A stretch of DNA of 11,225 nucleotides from Fidelibacterota bacterium UBA6817 (GCA_002452555.1 DKER01000165.1:1-11225); one strand, 5' to 3'. Counted from the first letter of the stretch, positions 1-7,988 are shown. Made by a program: numbers and translations. The notes: generated by a model from the sequence alone, not told the origin.

Positions 1-2
1 CT

Positions 3-1031
3 CTTTGTTCCTGTGAAGATAATCCCTCGGAATTTGAACCGGAGCCGGAACCGGGACAACGGAACTATGTGTGGACATTGGATACGCTGGATATGCCCAT
101 GAATTATATCAGTTCTGTATGGGGTGCTTCCCCTGATGACGTGTGGGCGGTAGGCGGTGGCGGTACCCAGTATGACCGGCTGCTGCACTATGACGGCACA
201 GAGTGGACGACGTACACCAATGAAACAATCTGGTGTACCGGAATGACGCTGTTTGGTTTCAGTGCGGATGATGTATGGATGGGGGGCCAGGCAGGCTGGG
301 GTGAACGAGGGGCCGGGATCTGGCATTATGACGGTGTGGAATGGAAACAAAACTATGTATATAGTATCGAAGAGGATTACCATGCCATATATGTTGATGA
401 TATATGGGGGAGCGACCCTAATAATGTATATGCCTGTGGCACAATTGCTTTTGATGATGGTAAAAATGGACTTTGGCGTGGTTTTGTTTTGCATTATGAC
501 GGTTCGAACTGGCGTGAAATAGCCCGGGCTGATTTTAATTCGCAGTTTTTAAAGATTAGAGCAGAAGATGACAAGGTATATGTGTTTTCATACGGGATAA
601 ATTATGAGACCGGGGACGGCGATGTGGAATTTTATCAGGTAGTAGATAATGAACTCCGGCAAATCTATTCTAAAAAAGAAGGTGAAATTTACTGGGCGAA
701 TATGAACATTATTGATGGCAAAATCTATTTTCTTTTAGGACGTGAATTATGCAGATATAAAGACGACAGCTTCATACACGTTCTTTCTGTTGATCATGAA
801 AAATTCTTCCCACAGGTTTGTGGAAGACATGAGAAAGATTTATTTGTTGCCAGACGAGACGGTATTGCACATTATAACGGCACGGATATAGAATACATTT
901 ATAAGTTTCCATCCGAAAGAATGAGGATAACAGGTTCCCCTTTAATTATGGATAAAGAAATATTTTACTGTATACGAAATGATGGTATGAATTATAATTT
1001 AGTTCTACATGGATATCCGGTTGAATCATGA
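3..1031 (+). CDS. Beta-propeller surface lipoprotein, 5' end cut off
   Basis: The frame is open from the window edge to a TGA at 1029-1031 and shows 342 codons; the true start lies upstream. The first visible residues are LCSC, which fits a lipobox with the lipidated cysteine at 12-14. An acidic, proline-rich linker (EDNPSEFEPEPEPG) follows, as in surface lipoproteins. A GTG at 69 is possible as a start, but it would discard the lipobox and linker and is unlikely. The N-terminal half has three clear repeats of the pattern (I/V)WG-x-x-P-x-D-V-W/Y...G...HYDG-x-x-W, typical of kelch- or BNR-like propeller blades. Later blades are degenerate (for example IAHYNGTDIEYIY). No enzyme motif is visible, so binding or a structural role on the cell surface is inferred. 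No sorting domain is present, unlike the next gene. Local base composition is AT-rich in its second half. Confidence 0.75.
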   Translation, partial: LCSCEDNPSEFEPEPEPGQRNYVWTLDTLDMPMNYISSVWGASPDDVWAVGGGGTQYDRLLHYDGTEWTTYTNETIWCTGMTLFGFSADDVWMGGQAGWGERGAGIWHYDGVEWKQNYVYSIEEDYHAIYVDDIWGSDPNNVYACGTIAFDDGKNGLWRGFVLHYDGSNWREIARADFNSQFLKIRAEDDKVYVFSYGINYETGDGDVEFYQVVDNELRQIYSKKEGEIYWANMNIIDGKIYFLLGRELCRYKDDSFIHVLSVDHEKFFPQVCGRHEKDLFVARRDGIAHYNGTDIEYIYKFPSERMRITGSPLIMDKEIFYCIRNDGMNYNLVLHGYPVES

Positions 1032-1138
1032 ATTTATATTATATCATAAAAAAGTTTAAATATAAAGAACAAGTCTTGTTGTTATCATTGTTTGTTCCTT
1101 CAGTTAATACCAAAATTCAACATAAGAGGAGTGGAATA

Positions 1139-4100
1139 ATGAAAAAGATCATTTATGTCTGTTTATTACTGATGCTTTTTGTAGGTAGTGCTTTTTCTCA
1201 ATCTATTGAGAAGTCCATAACATTGTATCCAACCGGTAGCAGTGGTTGTATCGTACAAATAAATGGAAGTGATTATGAAGAACGGCCAAATCCGGGTATT
1301 GGCAAATATTTTTCCCTTTCTGATATGTGTATTGAAAGAAGTTATTTTGTGTTTGAGCTCTCTTCGATTGAGGATAATGCAACTATTACAAATGTTCAGG
1401 TAAATTACTCTACTTATACTGAAGATTACACCTTTAAACTTACCAAAATCGCATCCTTATATGATTCTTTACATGCGATGTGGGATTCAATCGGGACCGG
1501 AGAGGAACTTCATACAGGACTTGCATATTCTATTGGTTCAAGCTTTGATTCGTCCCCGATAAAAACATCGCTTGCCGGTGCGCTGGTTAACGATCAACTA
1601 ATTATTGGTGCATTATCCGAGGCAGAAGGCACGACAGGATCAGAATCTTCACTTGATTTAAGTTTTTATGTGGAATACACAATCTCTGCCCAATTAATTA
1701 ATCTCACGGTGCGTAATGATTTGTATGGCGCAGATGGTGGTTATATCGGTATGGCGGTTTATCCCTACACAGCCGCATCCCGTCCCAGTCCTTTTCCATT
1801 TACGGCTTATGAAGAGAACCGGCTCAACTTAGCCGCATACGACAACCAGACCGTGAACGACAAAGTGTGGTTCTTCAATAATACGGAATATCCGGATGAA
1901 AGAAGTGATTGGAGGAAAGTAAACGGCGAGGAAAATACACTCATTTCTATTTATCAATCTTTTACTACCAGTGCTTTGACTACTAATGATAATAATGCAA
2001 CTTTCATTGCCTATTTGAAAACCACGACCTATACTACGAGTGGGACGATGTCATCCAATGAAAAGTGGTTTACATCCCCTGTGACATTAACTGGTAATGT
2101 GACTGTTCCCTCGGGCGTTACTCTTGAAATTCAATCCGGTGTATCGGTAGATCTAAACGGTTATAATATTACTTCCTCCGGTGGCACTATTGCCATTGAA
2201 TCCGGCGCAACATTTACCCCGGATATCCGTCTTATGTCCGGGTCAACGGTTCTGGGGGTGTATACAACAATTGATGATGCATTTAATAACGGATCAGAGC
2301 TTCACCTTCGCGGAGAATTTATTTTTAATGATACGTATACCCTGACGAGTGGAAGAAAGCTGGTGGCTCAGGATGGAGCCCTGTTGAAATATCCCTCGGG
2401 AAAAACATTGGAGATCGCAGGCGGTGGAACCCTGGAAGGAAATAATGCAACCTTTACAAGCATTTCCGGAACCTGGGGCGGTATATATTATCAGGAAAAC
2501 AGTTCGGGTTCTTTAAGCGGATGTACCATAACCCATGCAACAACAGCCATTCGTGATCATTCGGGTAAAACGGGTCAGGATGCCCTGGTAATCAGTTCAA
2601 ATATTATATCCGATGCATCTTACGGAATAAGCTCCCTGAATTCTTCAACGTATATTTTTTACAATAATCTGACGGATATTACAACCCGGGCAATTAACAC
2701 ATCCGGTGTGAACGCAAGCCCTGAAATTACCTTTAATGAAATATCAAACAGTAAAAATGGTATTTACTGTTCTAATGGATCGACCCCATATATATATGAG
2801 AATACATTGTCCGATATAGAAACGTATGCTATTTATTGTTCAGGTTCCAATGGGTCTGTCGTTATTTCCAATAACGAACTATCAAATTCCGGATATGGGA
2901 TCATAAGCATGAATGTTCCGGCGGGTTCGGAAATTTCCGATAATACTATCAGCAATGCCACAACCTTTGGCCTGTATGTTTACAACGGTTCCCCATTAAT
3001 AGAATCAAATGCAATCACGGAATCGGGGCTATTCGGGCTATATTTTGTGAACAGTAATTCAGAGATGCACAACAATTTGATAACAGGCGGAAGTGGGAAT
3101 TATGCTTTTATGATGTCTTCATCATCACCGGTTCTGTATTATAATACGATCAGTACCACGGATGCTTTGTGGGCAGTGTATGCAAACAACGGGAGCGATC
3201 CCCTTTTTGGACAGTATGAAAATTACACATACACCGGTTTTAATTATGTGTCATCCGGATCATCCTCAGAAGGTGTAATTCTGGCATCGAATGCTTCAAC
3301 GCCTGTTATGGGGGGACATATCCCTCAAGTGTGGGGAAATTGCAAAAACTCCATTATCTGGCAGGGGACCTACTATGCCGCCGTTGCATCGGATGGTACA
3401 TCATCCATTGATGCAAGACGTTGCTGGTGGGGTCAACCCTCGGCATCTGCCTGTTATGGAGATGTACTCACCACGTATCCTTTGCAATCCGATCCCGGTT
3501 CCGGCAGCACCCTGAGTAAAAGCAGCACCCTGCCGGTCATGGCATCTCATCCGGAAGAAAAACCGGCAGAGGGGGAGGCCAAAGCCCTGTGGGAAGTCGC
3601 CATGAGAGCCGTGTCGGAGAGGAATTATACTGCGGCACTCGATGATTTTCAGTCCCTGATCCGCTTGTATCCCGCCTCCACTTATGCCTACCGGGCTTTA
3701 AGCATGTCTGTGCGCCTGTGCCGTGAACAGAAAACCCGGGATATGCTGACGTATCTGGATGAACTCCTGACCGGTGTTGAGGATAAGACCCTCCGGGCTG
3801 TGATCAAATCCCGGAAGGTGTCCGAATACCGTCGGATGAAAGACATAGAACAGGCCATTACCCTCTCCCGTGAAATCCTCGCGGAAAACCCGGAAACCAT
3901 CCATGAAACCACGGCCCTTTTTGATCTCTTCAATCTCTGTCAAAAGGATTTAGCGGATAGTGTTCAGGCGGAGTATTATGTAACGGAACTGAAGACAAAA
4001 TATCCGGAGGATGAACTGACCGGCATTGCCAGAATTGATTGGGGGGAAGATCCGGAACAAATAGTCATCCGGAAACGAACCTTTCCCGGACAGGAAGAGG

Positions 4101-4375
4101 AAATCCTTCCTGAAACCTTTACACTTGGATCCGCCTATCCCAATCCCTTCAACCCGGTCACAAATATCCAATTTTCCCTGCCCGAAGGGGCACACGTCAT
4201 CCTGAATATCTACGACATCAGCGGCCGGTTGGTGGAACAGCTCATCAACCAACACACACTGGCAGGATATCACACCGTCACATGGGATGCCGCCCGGTTC
4301 AGTTCGGGGATTTATTTCGCCCGGATGCAGGTGGAAGATGTTGTGATGACGAAAAAGATGGTTTTGATGAAATAA
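1139..4375 (+). CDS. Secreted parallel beta-helix protein with TPR-like segment and T9SS sorting domain
   Basis: This is a protein of 1078 residues. The start at 1139 is chosen because GAGGAG (1126-1131) lies 7 nt upstream and a textbook signal peptide begins there (MKKIIYVCLLLMLFVGSAFS, cleavage before QS). An in-frame ATG at 1028 overlaps the previous stop codon but adds 37 residues with no signal character. Order of parts: residues about 21-185, a beta-sandwich-like region resembling DNRLRE domains; about 312-785, a right-handed beta-helix with NosD/PbH1-type turns (repeated N-x-I, GIY, PxIxxN patterns) ending in a CWWG motif; about 811-970, helical TPR-like repeats (ALWEVAMRAV, NYTAALDDFQSLIRLYP); 991-1078, a C-terminal domain with YPNPFNP, IYDISGRLV and SSGIYFARM, the T9SS type A sorting signal. 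It is presumably exported by Sec, then carried over the outer membrane and attached at the surface. No catalytic residues are evident, so a polysaccharide ligand or lyase role would be a guess. The 3' third is visibly more GC-rich than the 5' third. Confidence 0.85.
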   Translation: MKKIIYVCLLLMLFVGSAFSQSIEKSITLYPTGSSGCIVQINGSDYEERPNPGIGKYFSLSDMCIERSYFVFELSSIEDNATITNVQVNYSTYTEDYTFKLTKIASLYDSLHAMWDSIGTGEELHTGLAYSIGSSFDSSPIKTSLAGALVNDQLIIGALSEAEGTTGSESSLDLSFYVEYTISAQLINLTVRNDLYGADGGYIGMAVYPYTAASRPSPFPFTAYEENRLNLAAYDNQTVNDKVWFFNNTEYPDERSDWRKVNGEENTLISIYQSFTTSALTTNDNNATFIAYLKTTTYTTSGTMSSNEKWFTSPVTLTGNVTVPSGVTLEIQSGVSVDLNGYNITSSGGTIAIESGATFTPDIRLMSGSTVLGVYTTIDDAFNNGSELHLRGEFIFNDTYTLTSGRKLVAQDGALLKYPSGKTLEIAGGGTLEGNNATFTSISGTWGGIYYQENSSGSLSGCTITHATTAIRDHSGKTGQDALVISSNIISDASYGISSLNSSTYIFYNNLTDITTRAINTSGVNASPEITFNEISNSKNGIYCSNGSTPYIYENTLSDIETYAIYCSGSNGSVVISNNELSNSGYGIISMNVPAGSEISDNTISNATTFGLYVYNGSPLIESNAITESGLFGLYFVNSNSEMHNNLITGGSGNYAFMMSSSSPVLYYNTISTTDALWAVYANNGSDPLFGQYENYTYTGFNYVSSGSSSEGVILASNASTPVMGGHIPQVWGNCKNSIIWQGTYYAAVASDGTSSIDARRCWWGQPSASACYGDVLTTYPLQSDPGSGSTLSKSSTLPVMASHPEEKPAEGEAKALWEVAMRAVSERNYTAALDDFQSLIRLYPASTYAYRALSMSVRLCREQKTRDMLTYLDELLTGVEDKTLRAVIKSRKVSEYRRMKDIEQAITLSREILAENPETIHETTALFDLFNLCQKDLADSVQAEYYVTELKTKYPEDELTGIARIDWGEDPEQIVIRKRTFPGQEEEILPETFTLGSAYPNPFNPVTNIQFSLPEGAHVILNIYDISGRLVEQLINQHTLAGYHTVTWDAARFSSGIYFARMQVEDVVMTKKMVLMK

Positions 4376-4425
4376 CGACAATAAAGACGCAAGATATTGC
4401 ATCTGTATGTCTTATCGAGGTTAAA

Positions 4426-4460
4426 AGTCGACAGTCATCAGTTGATAGTTTACAATTGAT
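4426..4460. repeat. Degenerate heptamer tandem repeat (AGTCGAC-like)
   Basis: Five successive 7-nt units can be read: AGTCGAC, AGTCATC, AGTTGAT, AGTTTAC and AATTGAT. The period of seven is kept while the units drift, so this looks like an old, eroded tandem array. It lies 50 bp downstream of the stop codon of the large secreted protein, inside the convergent gap 4376-4668, which has no gene. Confidence 0.55.
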
Positions 4461-4476
4461 TAGGTAATTGATTTGC

Positions 4477-4564
4477 TTGAACGCCGTCAGGCGGTTGAAT
4501 CTTTGAATGTTGCAAAGCAGCGATTGAATGCCGTATAGTGGCAGTTTAACATTGCACGCAATGA
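4477..4564. repeat. Two-copy imperfect tandem repeat of about 45 nt with small hairpins
   Basis: Copy 1 (4477-4523) and copy 2 (4524-4564) are adjacent and align along their length. Both begin TTGAA(C/T)GCCGT, continue with a GGC segment followed by GTTGAA or GTTTAA, and end in (T/A)TTGCA...GCA..GA; copy 1 carries a few extra bases in the middle. Each copy has a short GCC/GGC stem (CGCC-GTCA-GGCG at 4482-4493, TGCC/GGCA in copy 2). Copy 2 ends in the near-perfect hairpin CATTGC-AC-GCAATG (4550-4563). No coding frame fits it. It is probably one member of a dispersed intergenic element, but no other copy is in this window. Confidence 0.5.
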
Positions 4565-4601
4565 GATGCTGAAACCCATTAACTCACGAACTCAACTCTG
4601 G

Positions 4602-4626
4602 ACTCAGCACTCAGAACTCAGCACTC
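4602..4626. repeat. Heptamer tandem repeat ACTCAGC/ACTCAGA, about 3.6 copies
   Basis: The units read ACTCAGC, ACTCAGA, ACTCAGC, then ACTC. Related CTCA-containing words precede it from about 4581. It lies in the convergent gap between the secreted protein gene and the deacetylase gene. Confidence 0.7.
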
Positions 4627-4640
4627 TAACAATAAACCTG

Positions 4641-4670
4641 AACGTCTCAACTTCTAAACCTTTAAACGTT
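4641..4670. repeat. Dispersed repeat words AACGTCTCAAC and AAACCTTTAAACGTT
   Basis: AACGTCTCAAC (4641-4651) and AAACCTTTAAACGTT (4656-4670) both recur, as reverse complements and in swapped order, at 10622-10650. The first word, minus its leading A's, recurs again at 11211-11220. The last two bases overlap the stop codon of the minus-strand deacetylase gene (4669-4671), so the repeat abuts coding sequence exactly. Confidence 0.55.
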
Positions 4671-5535
4671 AAAAAGGATTTTTAAGCTGTTCAGGTCCCT
4701 TTTCTTTCAGAAGCTGATCATATGTAACTATATTAACTTTCTTCTTTTTTAATACAAACCGGAATTCAGGGGAGGTGAGAGCCTCCAGTTCAGCCTGACG
4801 GTGACGGCTCATCTCTTTCAATCCCCAGGGATGAGTATCTGTCATGGCTTTCATTTCGGGAAAGGTCCGGCCAATATGGAATACCATCAGGTATGTGCCC
4901 TCTTTTGGCAGATTTTTAATAAATGAAACCAGTGAATCCTTTTTTATCTCAGGATCTACAGAATAAATGCTTTTTGAATCCTGTTCTCCGTAAAAGCGCG
5001 ATATACCAATCTTGTATTCTTTGGCAAGTTTCATCAGTAATTCCTGATATTCAGCAGTGGATGCAGCTGTTCCCATGTGGTAATCCATATATGAAATTCT
5101 AAGTCCTGTCTGTAATGCCCGCTCAATCTGTGCCCGCAGTTCTGTCTCAATTTCCTCAAATTTTGGATTGTTTTCTTCAAATAAAGCTCTGGTCGGGAAA
5201 AAATATCCATGTTTATCCACCAGTGAAGGAACTGCCTTTCCTCCCGAAACAGGTCCCCATTTGTATTCCTGCCATTCACTGTTTAATACAAGATGAACAC
5301 CGATGCTTACATTATCATATTTTTTCATGATTTCTACTGCCTCCGGAACCCAGCCACAGGGGAACATGACAGAATAGTTGACAGGCAGGCCTGTATCCAG
5401 AAGTTCTTTTGCTGCTGCATTGACCGAATGACTCATGCCGATATCATCACAGCGGATAATAAGATTCGGTCCCGCAAATAGTATTACGGATAAGATCAAT
5501 ACCCAAAATAATGCAATAACAGATTTTTTTAACAT
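4669..5535 (-). CDS. Exported ChbG/YdjC-family carbohydrate deacetylase
   Basis: The protein has 288 residues, close to the usual YdjC/ChbG size plus a signal sequence. These enzymes are metal-dependent deacetylases acting on N-acetylated oligosaccharides such as diacetylchitobiose. The family pattern is visible: RCDDIGMSHSVN (D30, D31), GVHLVLNSEW (H81), YMDYHMG (D151, H153) and MVFHIG (H220). D31, H81 and H153 are the likely metal ligands, by analogy with ChbG. The start ATG at 5533-5535 has AGGAG (5543-5547) 7 nt upstream. Residues 1-22 (MLKKS followed by a long hydrophobic run and FAG) form a signal peptide or N-terminal anchor, so the enzyme probably works outside the cytoplasm; most homologues are cytoplasmic. 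The substrate is unknown. It is the last gene of the minus-strand run, 73 bp after the methyltransferase, and ends against a repeat. Confidence 0.85.
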   Translation of the reverse strand: MLKKSVIALFWVLILSVILFAGPNLIIRCDDIGMSHSVNAAAKELLDTGLPVNYSVMFPCGWVPEAVEIMKKYDNVSIGVHLVLNSEWQEYKWGPVSGGKAVPSLVDKHGYFFPTRALFEENNPKFEEIETELRAQIERALQTGLRISYMDYHMGTAASTAEYQELLMKLAKEYKIGISRFYGEQDSKSIYSVDPEIKKDSLVSFIKNLPKEGTYLMVFHIGRTFPEMKAMTDTHPWGLKEMSRHRQAELEALTSPEFRFVLKKKKVNIVTYDQLLKEKGPEQLKNPF

Positions 5536-5608
5536 TTTCAGACTCCTGATTAATTTTGAATAAAATTACATGTATCTTAAATAATGAACAAGACAGATAA
5601 ATTTCCTG

Positions 5609-7024
5609 TCAGCTTTTAATCAAAAGTGCTACGGCTTCAATATGAGCCGTATGTGGGAACATATCCACCGGTTGGATTTTGTCAATATTGTATCCGCTTG
5701 ATGACAATTCAGCCAGATCTCTGACCTGGGTGGCCGGGTTGCATGATACATATATAAGTTTGGAAGGGTTGATTTGAATTAATTCTTTTAGAAAATCGGG
5801 ATGAAGACCAGCCCGGGGAGGATCCACAACCGCAACATCCGGCATGGGTAACTTGCCGATGAATTCAGGATTATTCTGAAAAAATTTATCCAGGTTGGCT
5901 TCAAAAAAATGACAGTTGTTTATGCCGTTCTTTTCTGCATTCCTTCGGGCATTTTTTACTGCATCCGATATCATTTCAAAACCAACGACCTTCCCTGCTT
6001 TTTGTGATAGGTAGAGAGCGATTGAACCGGTGCCGCAATAGAGGTCCCATACGGTTTCATGACCGGTTAAATCTGCAAAATCCTCAATAACGTCATAGAG
6101 CTGTTCAGCCCCACATGTGTTGGTCTGGAAGAAACTGTTTGCGGATATTTCATAGCTGATTCCGCCAATCATGTCGTGGATTATTCCCGAACCGTGCAGA
6201 ATATTCTCTTTTTTCCCAAAAGCGGTCATGCCTAAAGAATCGGTAATGTTGTTGACGATAGTTGTGATATTTGGAAAGTTTTTCAGAATCTCATTAACTA
6301 CCGGGGATAAACGGTCAGGTGTTTCATCCCGGGTTACCAGATTGACCATGATTTCACCGGTGTAATGCCCTTTTCGAATTACGATATTTCGAAGATATCC
6401 TTCATGACTTTTTGAGTTATACAAAGGAAAATCAAGATCTTTCACTTTTGTACGGATCACCCGGAAAATCCGGTTTCTTTCATCATCCTGCAACAGGCAT
6501 GCATCAATATCAAGGATTTTATCATAGCGCCGGGGAGCATGGAGTCCGATGGCAAAATCTGTGGGAGCTCCGCTGTCCTTATCCTTCATGATCCACCGGT
6601 TCGGACCGGTGGAGAATTCCATTTTATTCCGGTAGCTCCAAATTTCCGGGGCAGGTTTAACCGGGAGAATGGCAGGATTCAGTCTGCCCAGATGAGTAAA
6701 AACATCCCGAACCTGTTGTTCTTTAATGGATAGTTGTTTTGAATATTCCAGATTCTGTAATACACACCCTCCACAGTCACTGAAATAGGGGCAGGGTGGA
6801 GGAACATAATCCGGTGACTGGGCCAGAATTTCTTCAATAATTGCTTCGGCGTATTGCTTTTTCTTATGGATGATTTTAATACGAAGGTGCTGATCAGGTA
6901 ATGCGTCACGGACAAATACGGCCAGATTAGCTATTCGTGTCATGCCTTTTCCACCAAAGGCAAGACTCTCAATCTTTACGTCATGAACTGAATTCTTTTT
7001 AACTGTATCAGATGATTCTGGCAT
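5609..7024 (-). CDS. rlmD: 23S rRNA (uracil-C5)-methyltransferase, RlmD/RumA family
   Basis: The protein has 471 residues. It transfers a methyl group from S-adenosylmethionine to C5 of a uridine, most likely in 23S rRNA (U1939 in E. coli numbering; the position is inferred). An N-terminal TRAM RNA-binding domain (about 12-70) is followed by a [4Fe-4S] cluster set C78-x5-C84-x2-C87 and a distant C176. The Rossmann methyltransferase part has the SAM motif WDLYCGTGSIALYL (327-340) and DPPRAGLHPD (401-410). The catalytic cysteine is C428 in YVSCNP, and HIEAVALL ends the family signature. The ATG at 7022-7024 is chosen; an in-frame TTG at 7066 would add 14 atypical residues. Only a weak purine stretch (AGGCAG, about 10 nt upstream) serves as ribosome binding site. 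The stop is TGA. The exact rRNA target, and whether it is an RlmC/RlmCD-type or tRNA (TrmA) enzyme, cannot be settled here, although the Fe-S cysteines argue against TrmA. Confidence 0.88.
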   Translation of the reverse strand: MPESSDTVKKNSVHDVKIESLAFGGKGMTRIANLAVFVRDALPDQHLRIKIIHKKKQYAEAIIEEILAQSPDYVPPPCPYFSDCGGCVLQNLEYSKQLSIKEQQVRDVFTHLGRLNPAILPVKPAPEIWSYRNKMEFSTGPNRWIMKDKDSGAPTDFAIGLHAPRRYDKILDIDACLLQDDERNRIFRVIRTKVKDLDFPLYNSKSHEGYLRNIVIRKGHYTGEIMVNLVTRDETPDRLSPVVNEILKNFPNITTIVNNITDSLGMTAFGKKENILHGSGIIHDMIGGISYEISANSFFQTNTCGAEQLYDVIEDFADLTGHETVWDLYCGTGSIALYLSQKAGKVVGFEMISDAVKNARRNAEKNGINNCHFFEANLDKFFQNNPEFIGKLPMPDVAVVDPPRAGLHPDFLKELIQINPSKLIYVSCNPATQVRDLAELSSSGYNIDKIQPVDMFPHTAHIEAVALLIKS

Positions 7025-7102
7025 TTGCTTATTACTGCCTAATTTATAATAATATATTAATAACAATATAAACTTGCATAATCTAATTTTCTGCTGTATC
7101 TT

Positions 7103-7119
7103 TCCCCCGGGGTGGGGGA
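7103..7119. other. GC-rich hairpin TCCCCC-GGGGT-GGGGGA in the rlmD-deoC gap
   Basis: A perfect 6-bp stem with a 5-nt loop stands out in an AT-rich 165-bp gap (7025-7189) that otherwise shows nothing recognisable. No run of T follows on either strand, so it is not a standard terminator. It could be a leader structure of rlmD or part of a dispersed element. Confidence 0.35.
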
Positions 7120-7189
7120 GAAGGGCATACGGATTTTCATATATTGTATCTATGCAATAATTGACATTTTACTGAAGGATAACGATCAT

Positions 7190-7885
7190 TTAATAAGAAT
7201 TTATATCAGATTTCTCACCGGTAACGATCTTTACTCCGGAAGATGTCCCGATTCGGGTTGCACCTGCCTGGATCATTGCCAGGACTGTTTTCAGATCGCG
7301 GACTCCTCCGGATGCCTTCACTTCCAGACGGTTTCCTACGGTTCTTTTCATGAGTTTCACATCGTCAACCGTTGCTCCGCCGGTGGAAAATCCCGTGGAT
7401 GTCTTTACAAAGTCCGCTCCGGCTTTTTCGCTGAGTTCACAGGCTAAAACTTTTTCTTCGTCTGTAAGAAGACAAGTTTCCAGAATGACTTTCACCAGTG
7501 TCTGGTTATTATTGGTTATTTTTTTTACAGCTTCAGTAACTGCCCGGATATCTGCGTCAACATCAAGTTTCTTTCCTGATTTTAAAGCACCGATATTGAT
7601 TACCATATCCACTTCATCCGCACCTTCTTCCAGTGCCTGAAGGGTTTCGGCAACTTTCACAGCGGTATGGTTGGCTCCCAATGGAAAACCGATAACAGTA
7701 CAAACCTTTACCGAACTCGCTTTTAATTGTTCATGGCACAAAGAAACCCAGTATGGATTAACGCAGACAGATGCAAATTCATACTCTTTCGCCTCATTGC
7801 AGAGTTTTATAATCTGTTCTTGTGTAGCATCCGGTTTTAACAGTGTATGATCAATATAGGATGCGAGGTTTTTTGCTTTATTCAT
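7190..7885 (-). CDS. deoC: Deoxyribose-phosphate aldolase
   Basis: The protein has 231 residues, within the usual size for DeoC. It cleaves 2-deoxy-D-ribose 5-phosphate to glyceraldehyde 3-phosphate and acetaldehyde in deoxynucleoside catabolism, in the cytoplasm. It is a TIM barrel of the class I aldolase type. Visible landmarks are IDHTLLKPDAT (11-21), GFPLGANHTAVK (66-77), GADEVDMVINIG (88-99, with D93), the Schiff-base lysine K161 in FVKTSTGFSTGGAT, the second active-site lysine K190 in VKASGGVRD, and RIGTSSG near the phosphate site. The ATG at 7883-7885 is chosen because GGAG (7892-7895) lies 6 nt upstream; an in-frame TTG at 7897 overlaps that site. No other nucleoside-catabolism gene (deoA, deoB, cdd) is nearby. 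A heptamer array begins about 7 bp upstream of the ribosome binding site, so it is probably part of the mRNA leader. Confidence 0.95.
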   Translation of the reverse strand: MNKAKNLASYIDHTLLKPDATQEQIIKLCNEAKEYEFASVCVNPYWVSLCHEQLKASSVKVCTVIGFPLGANHTAVKVAETLQALEEGADEVDMVINIGALKSGKKLDVDADIRAVTEAVKKITNNNQTLVKVILETCLLTDEEKVLACELSEKAGADFVKTSTGFSTGGATVDDVKLMKRTVGNRLEVKASGGVRDLKTVLAMIQAGATRIGTSSGVKIVTGEKSDINSY

Positions 7886-7902
7886 GTTATACTCCAATTT
7901 TT

Positions 7903-7936
7903 AGTAGCCAGTAGCCAGTAGCCAGTAGCCAGTAGC
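7903..7936. repeat. Perfect heptamer array AGTAGCC, 4 copies plus partial
   Basis: Four identical AGTAGCC units (7903-7930) are followed by AGTAGC. The sequence then runs into a small hairpin GTAGC-GG-GCTAC (7932-7943). The array lies in the 102-bp gap between the phosphohexomutase and deoC, immediately upstream of the deoC ribosome binding site. Confidence 0.85.
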
Positions 7937-7960
7937 GGGCTACGTGAAATATGCTCCGAC

Positions 7961-7988
7961 ATCACTCATCACTCATCACTCATCACTC
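7961..7988. repeat. Perfect heptamer array ATCACTC, 4 copies
   Basis: Four identical ATCACTC units run directly into the phosphohexomutase stop codon (TAG, complement of 7988-7990), sharing one base with it. On the coding strand the unit reads GAGTGAT, which contains TGA, so the array closes every reading frame within three units. It shares the gap with a second array of unrelated unit. Confidence 0.85.

Noticed and set aside
1028..1138. In-frame upstream ATG extending the large secreted protein by 37 residues and overlapping the previous stop
   Set aside because: The extension has no signal-peptide character or good ribosome binding site, whereas 1139 has GAGGAG at 7 nt and a clean signal peptide.
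3688..4402. Long open frames on the minus strand opposite the 3' part of the secreted protein
   Set aside because: They lie antisense to well-supported TPR-like and sorting-domain sequence, have no family resemblance and arise from the GC-rich codons there.
5592..5610. Inverted repeat GACAG/CTGTC just after the methyltransferase stop, as a terminator
   Set aside because: The stem is only 5 bp with a 9-nt loop and lacks a clear run of T, so it is too weak to call.
7025..7066. TTG start for the methyltransferase, 14 codons upstream of the chosen ATG
   Set aside because: The added residues are AT-driven (LLIYYYK) and outside the family; the ATG at 7024 gives the normal length before the TRAM domain.
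7112..7640. Plus-strand open frames across deoC and its downstream gap
   Set aside because: They mirror the conserved DeoC frame, and the translations are low-complexity Ser/Thr/Cys-rich with no motif.
7903..7988. CRISPR array
   Set aside because: The repeats are 7 nt long and directly contiguous with no spacers, and no cas gene is present.
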